This document shows positions 34,377 to 43,725 of a stretch of DNA of 64,000 bases, in pieces. Source of the DNA: Thainema sp966674685 (lineage in GTDB: Bacteria > Cyanobacteriota > Cyanobacteriia > Phormidesmidales > Phormidesmidaceae); the NCBI GenBank assembly GCA_966674685.1, contig CBKWJC010000001.1:62001-126000 (forward strand). Direction: 5' to 3'. The notes beneath the pieces are model-generated. The model was not told the DNA's origin. It saw only the letters and a list, made by a program, of their open reading frames with translations, and ran no database searches. Both the position numbers and the translations under genes were made by a program. Position 1 is the stretch's first letter, and each line of letters starts with the position of its first letter.

Positions 34377-35282
34377 TTAGCCGGATGTAGGTGCGGTGGA
34401 CGATGCTTCCGGAATCAATCGGTCAATCCACTGCAACAGCACAATCAGCAGCAGTAGCGACAGCGCCGAATAGACATCGCCGCCCCAGCTTTCGTGCAGC
34501 CAGTGAAACGCCCCTTCGCGCCCCGTGCCGTGAAAATAGGTCAGCGCCGCATTTCGCACAATGTTGGCCGACACGCTGACGGCCACAACCCCGCCCAGAA
34601 ATAATCCACTCTTGAAACGAGACGAAATTACGCCCGTCCAATAGAGCAGCATTAAGCCGACATATAGACTGGTAAACAGCATTTTAAGTCCGGCACAGTG
34701 GGGAGCGACTTCGACCGGGCTGTTGAAGTTGCCGTTGACATACAAATAAATCTGCTCAATATGCACCTGCACTCCGGTCTGCTGCAAGATAAAGCCAGCC
34801 GTGCCCGCAATAAATCGCTGTAGCGGCAAGATATACGGCTCAATCAGATAGGGTAGCTGGTTTGGCGTGGCCAGAAATACCAGCAGGAGTGGAAAGCCCT
34901 GGAGACGGAATCCAGCCCAGCCCTTGAGCGATAAACACAGCCCCGCCAGCACCAGCGGAAATGAAAAGTTGATTAAATCTGGTAGACGGCTGAGATAGAA
35001 CACGCTGCCCAGGATTAAACAGGCAATTCCTAAAGGATGAGTGGCATCCGGCAGCTTACGCCAGCGCGATCGCAGATTCCAGGCAATATAGGCGGCAAAG
35101 GGCAAGCCAATCAGGCCGTGGCTAAAGTACTCATGCTGAATGCTGATCGAGTTTTTGACTAGCCAGCCATGTACCCAGTGAACCAAGAGCGGTGCATAGA
35201 GGATCACCAGCAGAACTGCGATCGCAACATCCAGCGCATATCGTTCAATGGCGACGGGGACTTTCCGTTTCAGATGCATCAT
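34377..35282 (-). CDS. crtB: Cyanoexosortase B
   Basis: This 301-residue integral membrane protein with about eight helices carries the exosortase catalytic triad: Cys196 in EVAPHCAGLK, Arg243 in SANIVRNAAL and His263 in FHWLHESWGG. Exosortases recognise PEP-CTERM tails and are thought to cleave and transfer the proteins to the envelope, usually together with exopolysaccharide genes, as here. The symbol crtB follows the exosortase nomenclature for the cyanobacterial B type and is not phytoene synthase. The PEP-CTERM-like protein at 8050-8799 is a candidate substrate. Confidence 0.9.
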   Translation of the reverse strand: MMHLKRKVPVAIERYALDVAIAVLLVILYAPLLVHWVHGWLVKNSISIQHEYFSHGLIGLPFAAYIAWNLRSRWRKLPDATHPLGIACLILGSVFYLSRLPDLINFSFPLVLAGLCLSLKGWAGFRLQGFPLLLVFLATPNQLPYLIEPYILPLQRFIAGTAGFILQQTGVQVHIEQIYLYVNGNFNSPVEVAPHCAGLKMLFTSLYVGLMLLYWTGVISSRFKSGLFLGGVVAVSVSANIVRNAALTYFHGTGREGAFHWLHESWGGDVYSALSLLLLIVLLQWIDRLIPEASSTAPTSG

Positions 35283-35304
35283 TGTGTTTATCCTTATCCG
35301 GCCC

Positions 35305-36519
35305 TTATCCGGCCAGTGATGACCAAGGCATTTGAGTTTCTGTCGCAGTCGCGACGATTGTTTTAATCGTATCCGCTACCCGGTCAACCTGAGCGTCCGT
35401 CAGTCCTGGATACATCGGTAGCGACAGAATTTCGCGGCTGAGCGCTTCTGCATGGGGAAACTGACCTGCTTCATAGCCAAGCTCTTGAAAACCCGGTTGC
35501 AAATGGCAGGGAATGGGATAGTGAATGCCAGCGCTAATTTGCTGTTCGGTCAGTTGAGTCTGGAGCTGATTGCGATCAATCGGACAGTCCGCCGTCAACC
35601 GCACCACATATAAATGATAGACATGCCCCAGATCGCTGTGGTTTTCAATCGGCACTAAACCGTGCGATCGCAAGGATGCAAGCTGTTCGTCGTAGCGGCA
35701 GGCGATCCGGTTGCGGTCGGCATTCCAGTTGACTAGATGAGGCAGCTTAACGTTCAGAACTGCGGCCTGAATCGAGTCCAAGCGGCTATTGGTGCCGTTG
35801 CCTTCGGTATGAACATATTTACGAGTGGCCCCATAGTTCCGTAGAGATCGCACCGTGCGAGCCACATCCGCATCACGAGTGAGCAGCATGCCGCCATCAC
35901 CAAATGCGCCCAAGTTTTTACTGGGATAGAAGCTAAAGGCAGCAGCAACGCCGATCGAACCTGCTCGGTAGCCTTCCCGTTCTGCTAAATGAGCCTGGGC
36001 CGCATCTTCAAACACGATCAGGTCGTAGGTGCTGGCTAAATCCAGTAGGCGACGGGGCGACACCATTTGACCATAGAGATGAACCGGAATAATCGCTCGT
36101 GTCCGGCTGGTAATTGCTTTTTCAGCAGCGGTTAGGTCAATCAGCGCCGTTGTCGGATCGCAGTCCACCATCACGGGCGTTGCCCCGGTGCGGAGAATGC
36201 CGATTAGTGTGGCAATAAACGTATTGGCAGGCAAGATTACCTCGTCGCCTGGCCCAATCCCGCAGGCTGACAGTCCAAGTGCGATCGCATCCGTGCCGGA
36301 AGCAACACCTATTCCATACTGTGTGCCACTGAGAGCGGCAAAATCAGTTTCCAACTTGGCTAAAGCTCTACCAAGGACAAAATCGCCTTGCTCAATAACA
36401 GCCTGGATTGACTGCTGAATCTGATCCGCAATCGGCTGATGCATGCAGGATAAATCAACGAACGGAATAGGCGTAGTTGCGCTGTCACTGGCCGGGTTAC
36501 TCGTCGCAGGATGACTCAT
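35305..36519 (-). CDS. DegT/DnrJ/EryC1/StrS family sugar aminotransferase
   Basis: The 404-residue PLP enzyme shows the aminotransferase pattern GVASGTDAIALGL (71-83), HLYGQMVSP (147-155), VFEDAAQAH (169-177) and the PLP lysine in SFYPSKNLGAFGDGG (Lys201). Family members add an amino group to nucleotide-linked keto sugars for polysaccharides. It is the first gene of the minus-strand cluster, 22 bp before the exosortase. This supports a role in building an amino-sugar-containing exopolysaccharide. Confidence 0.92.
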   Translation of the reverse strand: MSHPATSNPASDSATTPIPFVDLSCMHQPIADQIQQSIQAVIEQGDFVLGRALAKLETDFAALSGTQYGIGVASGTDAIALGLSACGIGPGDEVILPANTFIATLIGILRTGATPVMVDCDPTTALIDLTAAEKAITSRTRAIIPVHLYGQMVSPRRLLDLASTYDLIVFEDAAQAHLAEREGYRAGSIGVAAAFSFYPSKNLGAFGDGGMLLTRDADVARTVRSLRNYGATRKYVHTEGNGTNSRLDSIQAAVLNVKLPHLVNWNADRNRIACRYDEQLASLRSHGLVPIENHSDLGHVYHLYVVRLTADCPIDRNQLQTQLTEQQISAGIHYPIPCHLQPGFQELGYEAGQFPHAEALSREILSLPMYPGLTDAQVDRVADTIKTIVATATETQMPWSSLAG

Positions 36520-36987
36520 AGTTTAAGCACGAAAGGGATAAGGTGAGTCGAGCGATCGCATCTGCTTGCTCTAACTCTGTTATGAAGGATCAGCTTTCGA
36601 TTGAACACCCTTAGACCATGAAGTGTCTGTGAAGAAATACCTAGTCGGGTTCTTCATTTGCAAGGTGCAAGACGTGGGTAGACTCATATCTCGCACCTTA
36701 TAAAACCGAAACCAAACGGGTGATATTACAAGAGGTGAGTAACCCAACTTCGAATTTCATGAACTAGGATCAATCGGTGGCTCAAGCCTAAGTTTGCTAA
36801 CTTCAGCATTCCCGTACCCATCCACCTGATTGCGAATTGCCTAAAATTTCCCCAAAATTACGGAGAATTGACAATTTGTCTGGTATGACGTTTAGGGATC
36901 TGGAACAAGTGTGGAATTTCCCTAGTCAAACTTTGTACGATAGTTAGCGAATGATCTTGGTTCCGATTGGTGTCCTCATCTTGCATT
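36520..36987. other. Intergenic region between divergent genes
   Basis: No gene is seen. A hairpin with arms AAGGTGCAAGA (36662-36672) and TCTCGCACCTT (around 36689-36699) is present; its left arm motif CAAGGTGCAAGA recurs at 47340. Promoters of the polysaccharide cluster and the TPR gene should lie here. Confidence 0.5.
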
Positions 36988-37764
36988 ATGAAATTGCTGA
37001 CGCATCCACCTGCTTTTGTGTATTCTTCGTCCCACAGTTTAGTTTCTCGCCCAGCAGCTAAACCCCGCCACCTATATCGGATTTTGCTAACGGCAACCGT
37101 GATCGCGTCGCTGTGGGGTTTACCAATGGCGGTACAGGCCGCTACGCCAGCGGATCGCAAAAATCCGATGGTCTACACTGCATCTAACGGTCGCATGACG
37201 GTGGATCAGCATTTCAATCGCGGTCTCCAGCGGGTGAGCCAGGGAGACTTTACGGGCGCGATCGCAGATTTCAGTACTGTGATTGAGCGGCAGCCTGATG
37301 CCCTGGAAGCCTACAGTAACCGGGCTTTGGCTTATGTCCAGGTTGAAAATTATGCAGCCGCCTTAGCTGATGTGGAACAGGTACTCCAGCTCGATCCCAG
37401 CAACTATGAGGCCATGAATCATCGCGGCATTATTCGCGCTCAACAGGGTGAGTATCAGGCGGCAGTGACAGACTTTACCCAGTCGCTCTCATTCAAACCC
37501 AACTACGCCGAAGCCCTCTATAACCGAGGCATGGCTTATTACAGCTTGGAAAACTATCCGGCTGCGATCGCAGATTTCACCAATGCACTAGAAATTCAAC
37601 CCAATGCTGCCGAAGTCTACGGTCAGCGAGGACTGGCTCACTATGCAATGGGCAACCGCCGCCGCGCCATGTCAGACTTACGCTTTGCCGCAGATTTATT
37701 CCAATCCCAAGGCAACCGTGCAGGCCACCAGCAAACCCTGGCTCTGATTGAACAAATTCGCTAG
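36988..37764 (+). CDS. Secreted TPR repeat protein
   Basis: From the ATG at 36988 the product has 258 residues. A TTG start 21 bases upstream is less likely. An N-terminal export signal (YRILLTATVIASLWGLPMAV) ends in the AVQA-A cleavage site. It is followed by five tetratricopeptide repeats, with core units such as LEAYSNRALAYVQVENYAAA and AEALYNRGMAYYSLENYPAA. It probably acts as a periplasmic or envelope scaffold. The gene is monocistronic and followed by a family B-like hairpin. Confidence 0.88.
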   Translation: MKLLTHPPAFVYSSSHSLVSRPAAKPRHLYRILLTATVIASLWGLPMAVQAATPADRKNPMVYTASNGRMTVDQHFNRGLQRVSQGDFTGAIADFSTVIERQPDALEAYSNRALAYVQVENYAAALADVEQVLQLDPSNYEAMNHRGIIRAQQGEYQAAVTDFTQSLSFKPNYAEALYNRGMAYYSLENYPAAIADFTNALEIQPNAAEVYGQRGLAHYAMGNRRRAMSDLRFAADLFQSQGNRAGHQQTLALIEQIR

Positions 37765-37779
37765 AAAGATTAGACTCCC

Positions 37780-37872
37780 CTCATAAAAACTGATTTTTAT
37801 TTTTTGTGAACGTTAGGCCCTACTTAACGTTCACAAAAAATCGTTTGGGTTCTTTCTAGTCAGATTCGATAC
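37780..37872. repeat. Family B-like fold-back element, copy 3 (diverged)
   Basis: The centre TTTTTTGTGAACGTTA pairs with TAACGTTCACAAAAAA around the loop GGCCCTACT. The right flank GGGTTCTTTCTAGTCAGATTC is a degraded version of the family B right arm. Its position suggests it may also terminate the TPR gene. Confidence 0.6.
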
Positions 37873-37889
37873 AAGAAATACTATTCCGT

Positions 37890-38012
37890 AATATCAGTTC
37901 TGCAATTTAGTGCTACAGACGAGTCCCAGTGCTGAGTACTGAAGTGCGATTCGCCTCTCGCCTCACGATACTAGCAATTGATGTGTAGCCACAGTTAAGA
38001 GAAACGATATAA
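37890..38012. repeat. Composite repeat with conserved flanks (family K), copy 1
   Basis: It opens with ATATCAGTTCTGCAATTTAG, contains GTGCTGAGTACTGA units and CTCTCGCCTCACGAT, and closes with TAGCCACAGTTAAGAGAAAC. The same flanks bound 50337-50507, and the left flank recurs at 54516. The inner part differs in length and sequence. Confidence 0.7.
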
Positions 38013-38079
38013 GTTCTAACGGACTGGTGATGTCCAGAGCGTATTGCATCGCTAGCATAGAAGCATAGCTAGCACTACG

Positions 38080-38565
38080 ATGTTGAAGATGCAACGAATT
38101 CAGCGCGTTTTGATTGTACTGGTCTGCATCTGTGCGATCGCGCTTTCAGCTTGCTTAGGGCCGCGCTCAGCCGACTCTAATGCGCCAGTAACCAGCGAAA
38201 CGACTGAGGTGACTGACACCCAGTCCAACTCCAGCGCAGAAGAGCGGGATAGACCAGCCGATCTAAACCTATCGAGCGAGGAGCAGGCCAAAATTTCTGA
38301 TATTGCTTATCTGTCTGGACGGGCAAACACAGCCCCTGTCCACGAACGAATTGTTTTTCTATCACTCAAATATGATCTGGATCGAGTCACCCTTGAGAAT
38401 GTGCTGTACGACTATCTCCGGGAACATGGCGGTTTCAAGGGCGATTCCAACTTTACCCGCACGATTTATGACATCCGCGATCGCTACGATCTATCAACTC
38501 AAGAAATTGCTCAGATTCTAATGGACTACAAATCCTGGCTCAGCCTTAATAAATCGCCGATATAG
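38080..38565 (+). CDS. Small lipoprotein of unknown function
   Basis: The 161-residue protein has a lipoprotein signal (RVLIVLVCICAIALSACLG, lipobox LSAC), then a Ser/Thr/Asp-rich linker. A helical C-terminal domain follows (ISDIAYLSGRANTAPVHERI, YDLDRVTLENVLYDYLREHG, STQEIAQILMDYKSWLSLNK). I do not recognise the family. It is likely anchored in the envelope. The gene stands alone and a terminator hairpin separates it from the convergent groL. Confidence 0.7.
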   Translation: MLKMQRIQRVLIVLVCICAIALSACLGPRSADSNAPVTSETTEVTDTQSNSSAEERDRPADLNLSSEEQAKISDIAYLSGRANTAPVHERIVFLSLKYDLDRVTLENVLYDYLREHGGFKGDSNFTRTIYDIRDRYDLSTQEIAQILMDYKSWLSLNKSPI

Positions 38566-38682
38566 GAATTGGGTAGTAGCTGATGGTTAGTGGTTGATGA
38601 AAGTGCGATCGCAAACTCTCTCTACCATTTCTCGTTACACCCAAATAACCCCTATCAACCACTAACCACCAACCATCAACAA

Positions 38683-38715
38683 AAAAGGGACTGCCACATC
38701 TCGACAGTCCCTTTT
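38683..38715. terminator. Bidirectional terminator between the lipoprotein gene and groL
   Basis: AAAAGGGACTG pairs with CAGTCCCTTTT around an 11-base loop. A-runs precede and T-runs follow the stem, so it can serve both convergent genes. Confidence 0.88.
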
Positions 38716-38765
38716 CAACTTACCTATTCAAATTAAGCTTAACTAACTAACTGATATGCTCAGTC

Positions 38766-40397
38766 TTAGTAGTCAAAGTCACCGCCCATGCCAGCGCCAG
38801 CGCCAGCATTTTCCTTTGGCTCAGGCTTGTCCACCACGATGCACTCGGTAGTTAGAACCATACCCGCGATGGAAGCTGCGTTCTGGACCGCAGAACGAGT
38901 TACTTTGGCGGGGTCAACAATGCCAGCTTCGAACATATCAACATAGCGATTGTCAGCCGCATCGTAACCCACGTTGAAGTCTTTCTCCTTCACGCGCTCA
39001 ACGATAACCGCACCGTTCTGACCCGCATTCTCAGCAATCCGCTTCAGGGGAGCCGTCAGTGCCCGAGCAACGATCATCGCGCCAGTTAGCTCTTCGTGGG
39101 ACAGATTGTTGGTTGCCCACTCTTCTAGAGAAGGAGCCAAGTGAGCCAGCGTGGTGCCACCACCAGGAACAATTCCTTCTTCAACCGCAGCCTTGGTCGC
39201 GTTGATGGCGTCTTCCAAGCGCAGCTTGCGATCCTTCATTTCGGTCTCGGTTGCCGCACCCACTTTGATCACAGCAACACCACCGGAGAGCTTGGCCAAG
39301 CGCTCTTGCAGCTTCTCTTTGTCGTAGGAAGACTCGGTTTCTTCAATCTGACGGCGAATCTGCTCGCAGCGAGCCTTCACTTCAGCTTCGTTACCTTCAG
39401 CCACCAGAGTGGTGGTGTCCTTGGTGATGGTGACGCGACGAGCTTGGCCCAGCATGTCGAGCTTAGCGCTGTCGAGCTTCAGACCCACATCTTCGGAGAT
39501 CACCTGACCGCCCGTTAGCACGGCGATGTCTTCCAGCATGGCCTTACGGCGATCGCCAAAGCCAGGAGACTTAACAGCAGCAACGTTCAGTACACCGCGC
39601 AGACGGTTTACAACTAGGGTAGCCAGTGCTTCCTTCTCAATGTCTTCAGCCAAGATCAGGAGGGGCTTACCAGCGCGAGCCACCTGCTCCAGTACGGGAA
39701 CTAGATCCTGTACCAGGGTGATCTTCTTGTCGGTGATCAGGATGAAAGGCTCCTCCAGAACCGCTTCCATCCGCTCGGTGTCAGTTGCGAAGTAAGGAGA
39801 GATGTAGCCCTTCTCAAAGCGCATACCCTCGGTAACTTCTAGCTCAGTCGTCATGGACTTGCCTTCTTCCAGGGAGATCACGCCTTCCCGACCGACTTTA
39901 TCCATAGCCTCAGCAATCATGCGACCCACTTCTTCGTCGTTGCCAGCAGAAATGGTGCCAACCTGGGCAATGCTGCTGGAGTCTTCGATGGGACGAGCAT
40001 GCTCAGCAATCCGCTCAACCAAGAAGCCCGTTGCTTTATCGATACCGCGTTTGAGGGAGATGGAGTTTGCACCAGCGGCAACATTACGCATCCCTTCTTT
40101 AACCATGGCGTGTGCCAGAACGGTTGCAGTGGTGGTACCGTCTCCAGCCGCGTCATTGGTCTTGGAAGCTGCTTGGCGGATCAAGGAAACGCCTGTGTTC
40201 TCTACGTGGTCTTCCAGTTCGATTTCTTTAGCGATGGTGACGCCATCGTTAACGATCTGAGGTGCGCCAAATTTCTTTTCGAGAACGACGTTGCGACCTT
40301 TGGGGCCGAGGGTAACAGCAACGGACTCAGCTAGGATATCCATACCCTTTTCGAGGGCGCGACGAGCATTTTCGTTGTAAATGATGCGCTTAGCCAT
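38766..40397 (-). CDS. groL: Chaperonin GroEL (60 kDa)
   Basis: The 543-residue subunit of the tetradecameric folding chamber is complete. It has NVVLEKKFGAPQIVNDGVTI near the N-terminus, DGTTTATVLAHAMVKEGMRN in the ATP site and PGFGDRRKAMLEDIAVLTGG in the apical region. The C-terminus is GAGAGMGGDFDY rather than a GGM repeat. It lies 119 bp downstream of groES, both on the minus strand. This groESL-linked copy corresponds to the GroEL1 type of cyanobacteria, which often have a second unlinked groEL. Control is by HrcA through the CIRCE element at 41017. Confidence 0.98.
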   Translation of the reverse strand: MAKRIIYNENARRALEKGMDILAESVAVTLGPKGRNVVLEKKFGAPQIVNDGVTIAKEIELEDHVENTGVSLIRQAASKTNDAAGDGTTTATVLAHAMVKEGMRNVAAGANSISLKRGIDKATGFLVERIAEHARPIEDSSSIAQVGTISAGNDEEVGRMIAEAMDKVGREGVISLEEGKSMTTELEVTEGMRFEKGYISPYFATDTERMEAVLEEPFILITDKKITLVQDLVPVLEQVARAGKPLLILAEDIEKEALATLVVNRLRGVLNVAAVKSPGFGDRRKAMLEDIAVLTGGQVISEDVGLKLDSAKLDMLGQARRVTITKDTTTLVAEGNEAEVKARCEQIRRQIEETESSYDKEKLQERLAKLSGGVAVIKVGAATETEMKDRKLRLEDAINATKAAVEEGIVPGGGTTLAHLAPSLEEWATNNLSHEELTGAMIVARALTAPLKRIAENAGQNGAVIVERVKEKDFNVGYDAADNRYVDMFEAGIVDPAKVTRSAVQNAASIAGMVLTTECIVVDKPEPKENAGAGAGMGGDFDY

Positions 40398-40516
40398 AGG
40401 TTTTCAGCGTTCCTAAACTCTAAATAAGAGGACAAATGAATCAGACTGGTTGGAATGAAATGAAAATACACTTAACGTGGTGCGGTCAGGCGATCGCTCA
40501 GATCACCTAAATTCGT

Positions 40517-40828
40517 CTAGCCAACGACAGCGAGGATGTCTTTTTCCATCAACAGAACATACTCATCGTTGCCCAGCTTGATGTCGGTGCCAGCGTACTT
40601 GGAGTAGAGAACCTTGTCGCCAACTTTAACTTCTAGCTCTTGACGAGAACCATCGTCATTACGCTTGCCAGGGCCAACCTGAACAACTTCACCAACTTGG
40701 GGCTTTTCCTTTGCAGAATCTGGAAGAAGGATGCCACCAGCGGTCTTTTCTTCGGACGCGCTAACCTTGACGAAAACGCGATCGCCGAGGGGCTTCACGG
40801 TAGACACGCTTAGAGATACAGCTGCCAT
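40517..40828 (-). CDS. groS: Co-chaperonin GroES (10 kDa)
   Basis: The 103-residue protein is a canonical GroES: VKPLGDRVFVKVSASEEKTA with the mobile loop TAGGILLPDSAKEKPQ, then VGDKVLYSKYAGTDIKLGND at the C-terminal side. It caps the GroEL ring during ATP-driven folding. It precedes groL in the usual order and shares its promoter and CIRCE operator, located about 190 bp upstream of the start codon. Confidence 0.98.
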   Translation of the reverse strand: MAAVSLSVSTVKPLGDRVFVKVSASEEKTAGGILLPDSAKEKPQVGEVVQVGPGKRNDDGSRQELEVKVGDKVLYSKYAGTDIKLGNDEYVLLMEKDILAVVG

Positions 40829-41016
40829 AAAAACTCTCCAAACTCTTTAACTTGCAATAACTGAACAAAATGCTGATGCAGACCAAAGCTGCTTGTTCGC
40901 AAACTAAAACCCACTGAACCAGTAACTCAAAACGTAGCTTGACCGTTAAGAACAACCGCGTACAGAGGGTTTACATCGTGCTGAAATTCAAACGAATCAG
41001 AATCGAAGCGTGGAAT

Positions 41017-41043
41017 TTAGCACTCTTGCTTTCTGAGTGCTAA
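41017..41043 (-). promoter_or_regulatory. CIRCE operator (HrcA binding site) of groESL
   Basis: TTAGCACTC and GAGTGCTAA are present as a perfect 9-bp inverted repeat with a 9-base spacer, the exact CIRCE consensus. It is upstream of groES on the minus strand and implies heat-shock control by an HrcA repressor encoded elsewhere. Confidence 0.97.
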
Positions 41044-41499
41044 TTTAGCGAAGACCGAGTTGCGATCGCAACTCAATTTGATGTACGGGTTCCCGAACTG
41101 GGTATTTTGCTGGATCTAAAAAGAGCAGAATCGTTTCAAATAGGGATTCGTTCAGTGATACTCTATAAAATGGCAAATCAAAATCGAAATGATTCTTAAA
41201 GTGGCGTTCGGCCATGAATATATGGCTCCGCGTGTTTGGCAAGGGACATCATTTCTCATTCACTGATGAACTGATGTGGCCAAAGCGTCGAAAACGCAGA
41301 ATTACCCGCGCGAAGTTGCTTTGAGAGAGTCTACTACCGAGTCTGCTCATGAAAACCTAATTCAGTTTTCCTGCTTGTGAAAATCTTGCACTGTGAGAAT
41401 TTCATCAGGAAATCGCTCAAAGGTTGTCAAACCAGACTCCGTATAGCAGTATTTGTCTGAAGAAATCATAGATAAGCTAATCACGAGATAGGCGCGAGC
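41044..41499. other. Intergenic region upstream of atpD
   Basis: No gene is seen in about 450 bp between the CIRCE element and atpD. There is a HIP1-like site near 41062. The atpD promoter must lie here, but no specific box was identified. Confidence 0.5.
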
Positions 41500-42951
41500 A
41501 TGGTCACCACTGCAGAGAAAACAAACGTTGGCTATATCACACAGATCATCGGTCCTGTCATTGACGTTGAGTTTCCCAGCGGCAAGCTGCCTGAAATCTA
41601 CAACGCTCTGAAGGTCGAAGGAAAGAATGAGATTGGACAAGACGTTGCTGTGACTTGCGAAGTGCAGCAACTCCTCGGCGACGGTCAAGTCCGTGCAGTT
41701 GCAATGAGTTCTACGGATGGATTAGTTCGTGGAATGGAAGTGACTGATACTGGCTCAGCGATTAGCGTTCCGGTTGGTGAAACGACCTTAGGCCGGATTT
41801 TTAATGTGCTGGGCGAACCGGTGGACGAGAAGGGCCCCGTCAGCATGGAGAAAACTTCTCCAATTCACCGTGAAGCTCCCAAGCTAACTGAACTGGAAAC
41901 CAAGCCTCGGGTTTTTGAAACGGGTATTAAGGTTATTGACCTGCTAGCACCCTATCGTCAAGGTGGTAAAGTCGGCCTGTTCGGTGGTGCAGGGGTTGGT
42001 AAGACGGTTCTGATTCAGGAACTGATCAACAACATCGCGAAAGAGCACGGTGGCGTATCCGTATTTGGCGGTGTTGGTGAGCGAACCCGTGAAGGAAACG
42101 ACCTCTACAACGAATTTATTGAATCTGGCGTAATCGATGCCAACGATCTCAGCAAGTCCAAGGTGGCGCTTGTCTACGGTCAGATGAACGAGCCACCCGG
42201 TGCACGGATGCGGGTTGGTCTGTCTGCACTGACGATGGCTGAGTACTTCCGTGATGTCAACAAGCAGGACGTACTGTTGTTCATCGACAATATTTTCCGC
42301 TTTGTACAGGCTGGCTCTGAGGTGTCGGCACTACTAGGTCGGATGCCGTCTGCGGTAGGTTATCAGCCTACTCTCGCTACCGAGATGGGTGATCTGCAAG
42401 AGCGGATTACGTCTACCACTGAAGGCTCTATTACTTCGATTCAAGCGGTATACGTTCCGGCGGACGACCTGACTGACCCCGCTCCGGCAACCACCTTTGC
42501 TCACCTAGACGCAACGACGGTACTATCCCGTGGTTTGGCATCCAAGGGAATTTATCCCGCTGTAGATCCGCTAGACTCCAGCTCCACTATGCTCCAGCCG
42601 GACATCGTGGGTGAAGAGCACTACAATACCGCTCGGGCGGTACAGGCGACTCTCCAGCGCTACAAAGAACTGCAGGACATCATTGCAATTCTGGGTCTAG
42701 ACGAACTGTCTGAAGATGACCGTCTGACCGTTGCGCGCGCTCGTAAGATTGAGCGTTTCTTGTCTCAGCCGTTCTTCGTAGCTGAAGTCTTCACGGGTAT
42801 GCAGGGTCAGTATGTTTCTCTAGAAGACAGCATCAGGGGCTTCCAGATGATCCTAAACGGTGAACTGGATGATGTTCCTGAGCAAGCCTTCTACCTCAAG
42901 GGCAACATCGACATGGTGAAAGAAGCTGCTGAGAAGATGAAAGAGAGCTAA
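41500..42951 (+). CDS. atpD: F-type ATP synthase subunit beta
   Basis: The catalytic beta subunit of the F1 head on the thylakoid membrane, 483 residues. It contains the Walker A motif GGAGVGKT (162-169), the DELSEED segment as LDELSEDD, and the signature PAVDPLDSSS. The Walker B region is VLLFIDNIFRFVQAGSEVSA. It is followed by atpC in the two-gene atpBE-type operon typical of cyanobacteria and chloroplasts, separate from the main atp cluster. Confidence 0.98.
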   Translation: MVTTAEKTNVGYITQIIGPVIDVEFPSGKLPEIYNALKVEGKNEIGQDVAVTCEVQQLLGDGQVRAVAMSSTDGLVRGMEVTDTGSAISVPVGETTLGRIFNVLGEPVDEKGPVSMEKTSPIHREAPKLTELETKPRVFETGIKVIDLLAPYRQGGKVGLFGGAGVGKTVLIQELINNIAKEHGGVSVFGGVGERTREGNDLYNEFIESGVIDANDLSKSKVALVYGQMNEPPGARMRVGLSALTMAEYFRDVNKQDVLLFIDNIFRFVQAGSEVSALLGRMPSAVGYQPTLATEMGDLQERITSTTEGSITSIQAVYVPADDLTDPAPATTFAHLDATTVLSRGLASKGIYPAVDPLDSSSTMLQPDIVGEEHYNTARAVQATLQRYKELQDIIAILGLDELSEDDRLTVARARKIERFLSQPFFVAEVFTGMQGQYVSLEDSIRGFQMILNGELDDVPEQAFYLKGNIDMVKEAAEKMKES

Positions 42952-43082
42952 GGGCATATCTAAAAACGAGATACTGAACCCTATTTAGTTGTAGGAAGTG
43001 TGTCGCCATCTTGCGATCGCACTTCCTACATCCAAAAGCACTCATCCGTCAAACACTGGCAAACATTGGAAACAAATTCATC

Positions 43083-43496
43083 ATGGCATTAACAGTTCGT
43101 GTCATTGCGCCCGATAAAACAATCTGGGATTCACCTGCCGAAGAGGTGATTTTGCCCAGCACAACGGGGCAGCTTGGTATTTTGGGAGGTCACGCTCCGC
43201 TGTTAACCGCGCTGGATATTGGCGTTATGCGGGTGCGTGAGAACAAAGAATGGGTTGCGATCGCGCTTATGGGTGGCTTTGCCGAAGTTGAAAACGACGA
43301 AGTCACTATTTTGGTTAACAGCGCTGAGCGCGGCAGCAACATTGATGTTGAAGAAGCCCGTTCTAACTTTGAGTCTGCAACAGACAAGCTGAATAGCGTC
43401 AGCGACGATGATCGTCAGGCCAAGATTCAGGCTACTCAGGTTATGAAGCGGGCCAGAGCTCGGCTTCAGGCTGCTGGCGGCATGGTCAGAGTCTAG
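43083..43496 (+). CDS. atpC: F-type ATP synthase subunit epsilon
   Basis: The start at 43083 gives MALTVRVIAPDKTIWD and a 137-residue protein, the standard length. An upstream extension to 43011 would be untypical. The N-terminal beta-barrel (EVILPSTTGQLGILGGHAPL) and the C-terminal helical hairpin are both present. The helices (ATDKLNSVSDDDRQAKIQAT and onwards) form the regulatory part that inhibits ATP hydrolysis. It lies 131 bp after atpD. Confidence 0.97.
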   Translation: MALTVRVIAPDKTIWDSPAEEVILPSTTGQLGILGGHAPLLTALDIGVMRVRENKEWVAIALMGGFAEVENDEVTILVNSAERGSNIDVEEARSNFESATDKLNSVSDDDRQAKIQATQVMKRARARLQAAGGMVRV

Positions 43497-43520
43497 TCTG
43501 GAGTTATACCAGTTTTCTGT

Positions 43521-43630
43521 GAATCAAGTCCGTGTGTAAAAACCCTGTTTATTTTTTGTGAAATGCCTGCTGAGCAGGCATTTCACAAAAAATAAACAAT
43601 GGGTTTTCAACCAGATTTTCTATGAATTGG
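43521..43630. repeat. Family B fold-back element, copy 4
   Basis: It starts AATCAAGTCCGTGTGTAAAA and ends GGTTTTCAACCAGATTTTC. The central stem TTTTTTGTGAAATGCCTGCT is perfectly complementary to the downstream arm. It follows atpC by 24 bp. Confidence 0.85.
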
Positions 43631-43725
43631 TAATACAGTTCAGTACTGAGTACTGAGAATTGATTTGTAGCATAATTCAAAAAACGGTATTGTCGGTTTT
43701 CTGTTGATAAAATCAATGGTTTAAA

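Noticed and set aside
34377..35282. Reading the symbol crtB as phytoene synthase
   Set aside because: The protein is a polytopic membrane protein with exosortase Cys-Arg-His residues and lacks any phytoene synthase motif.
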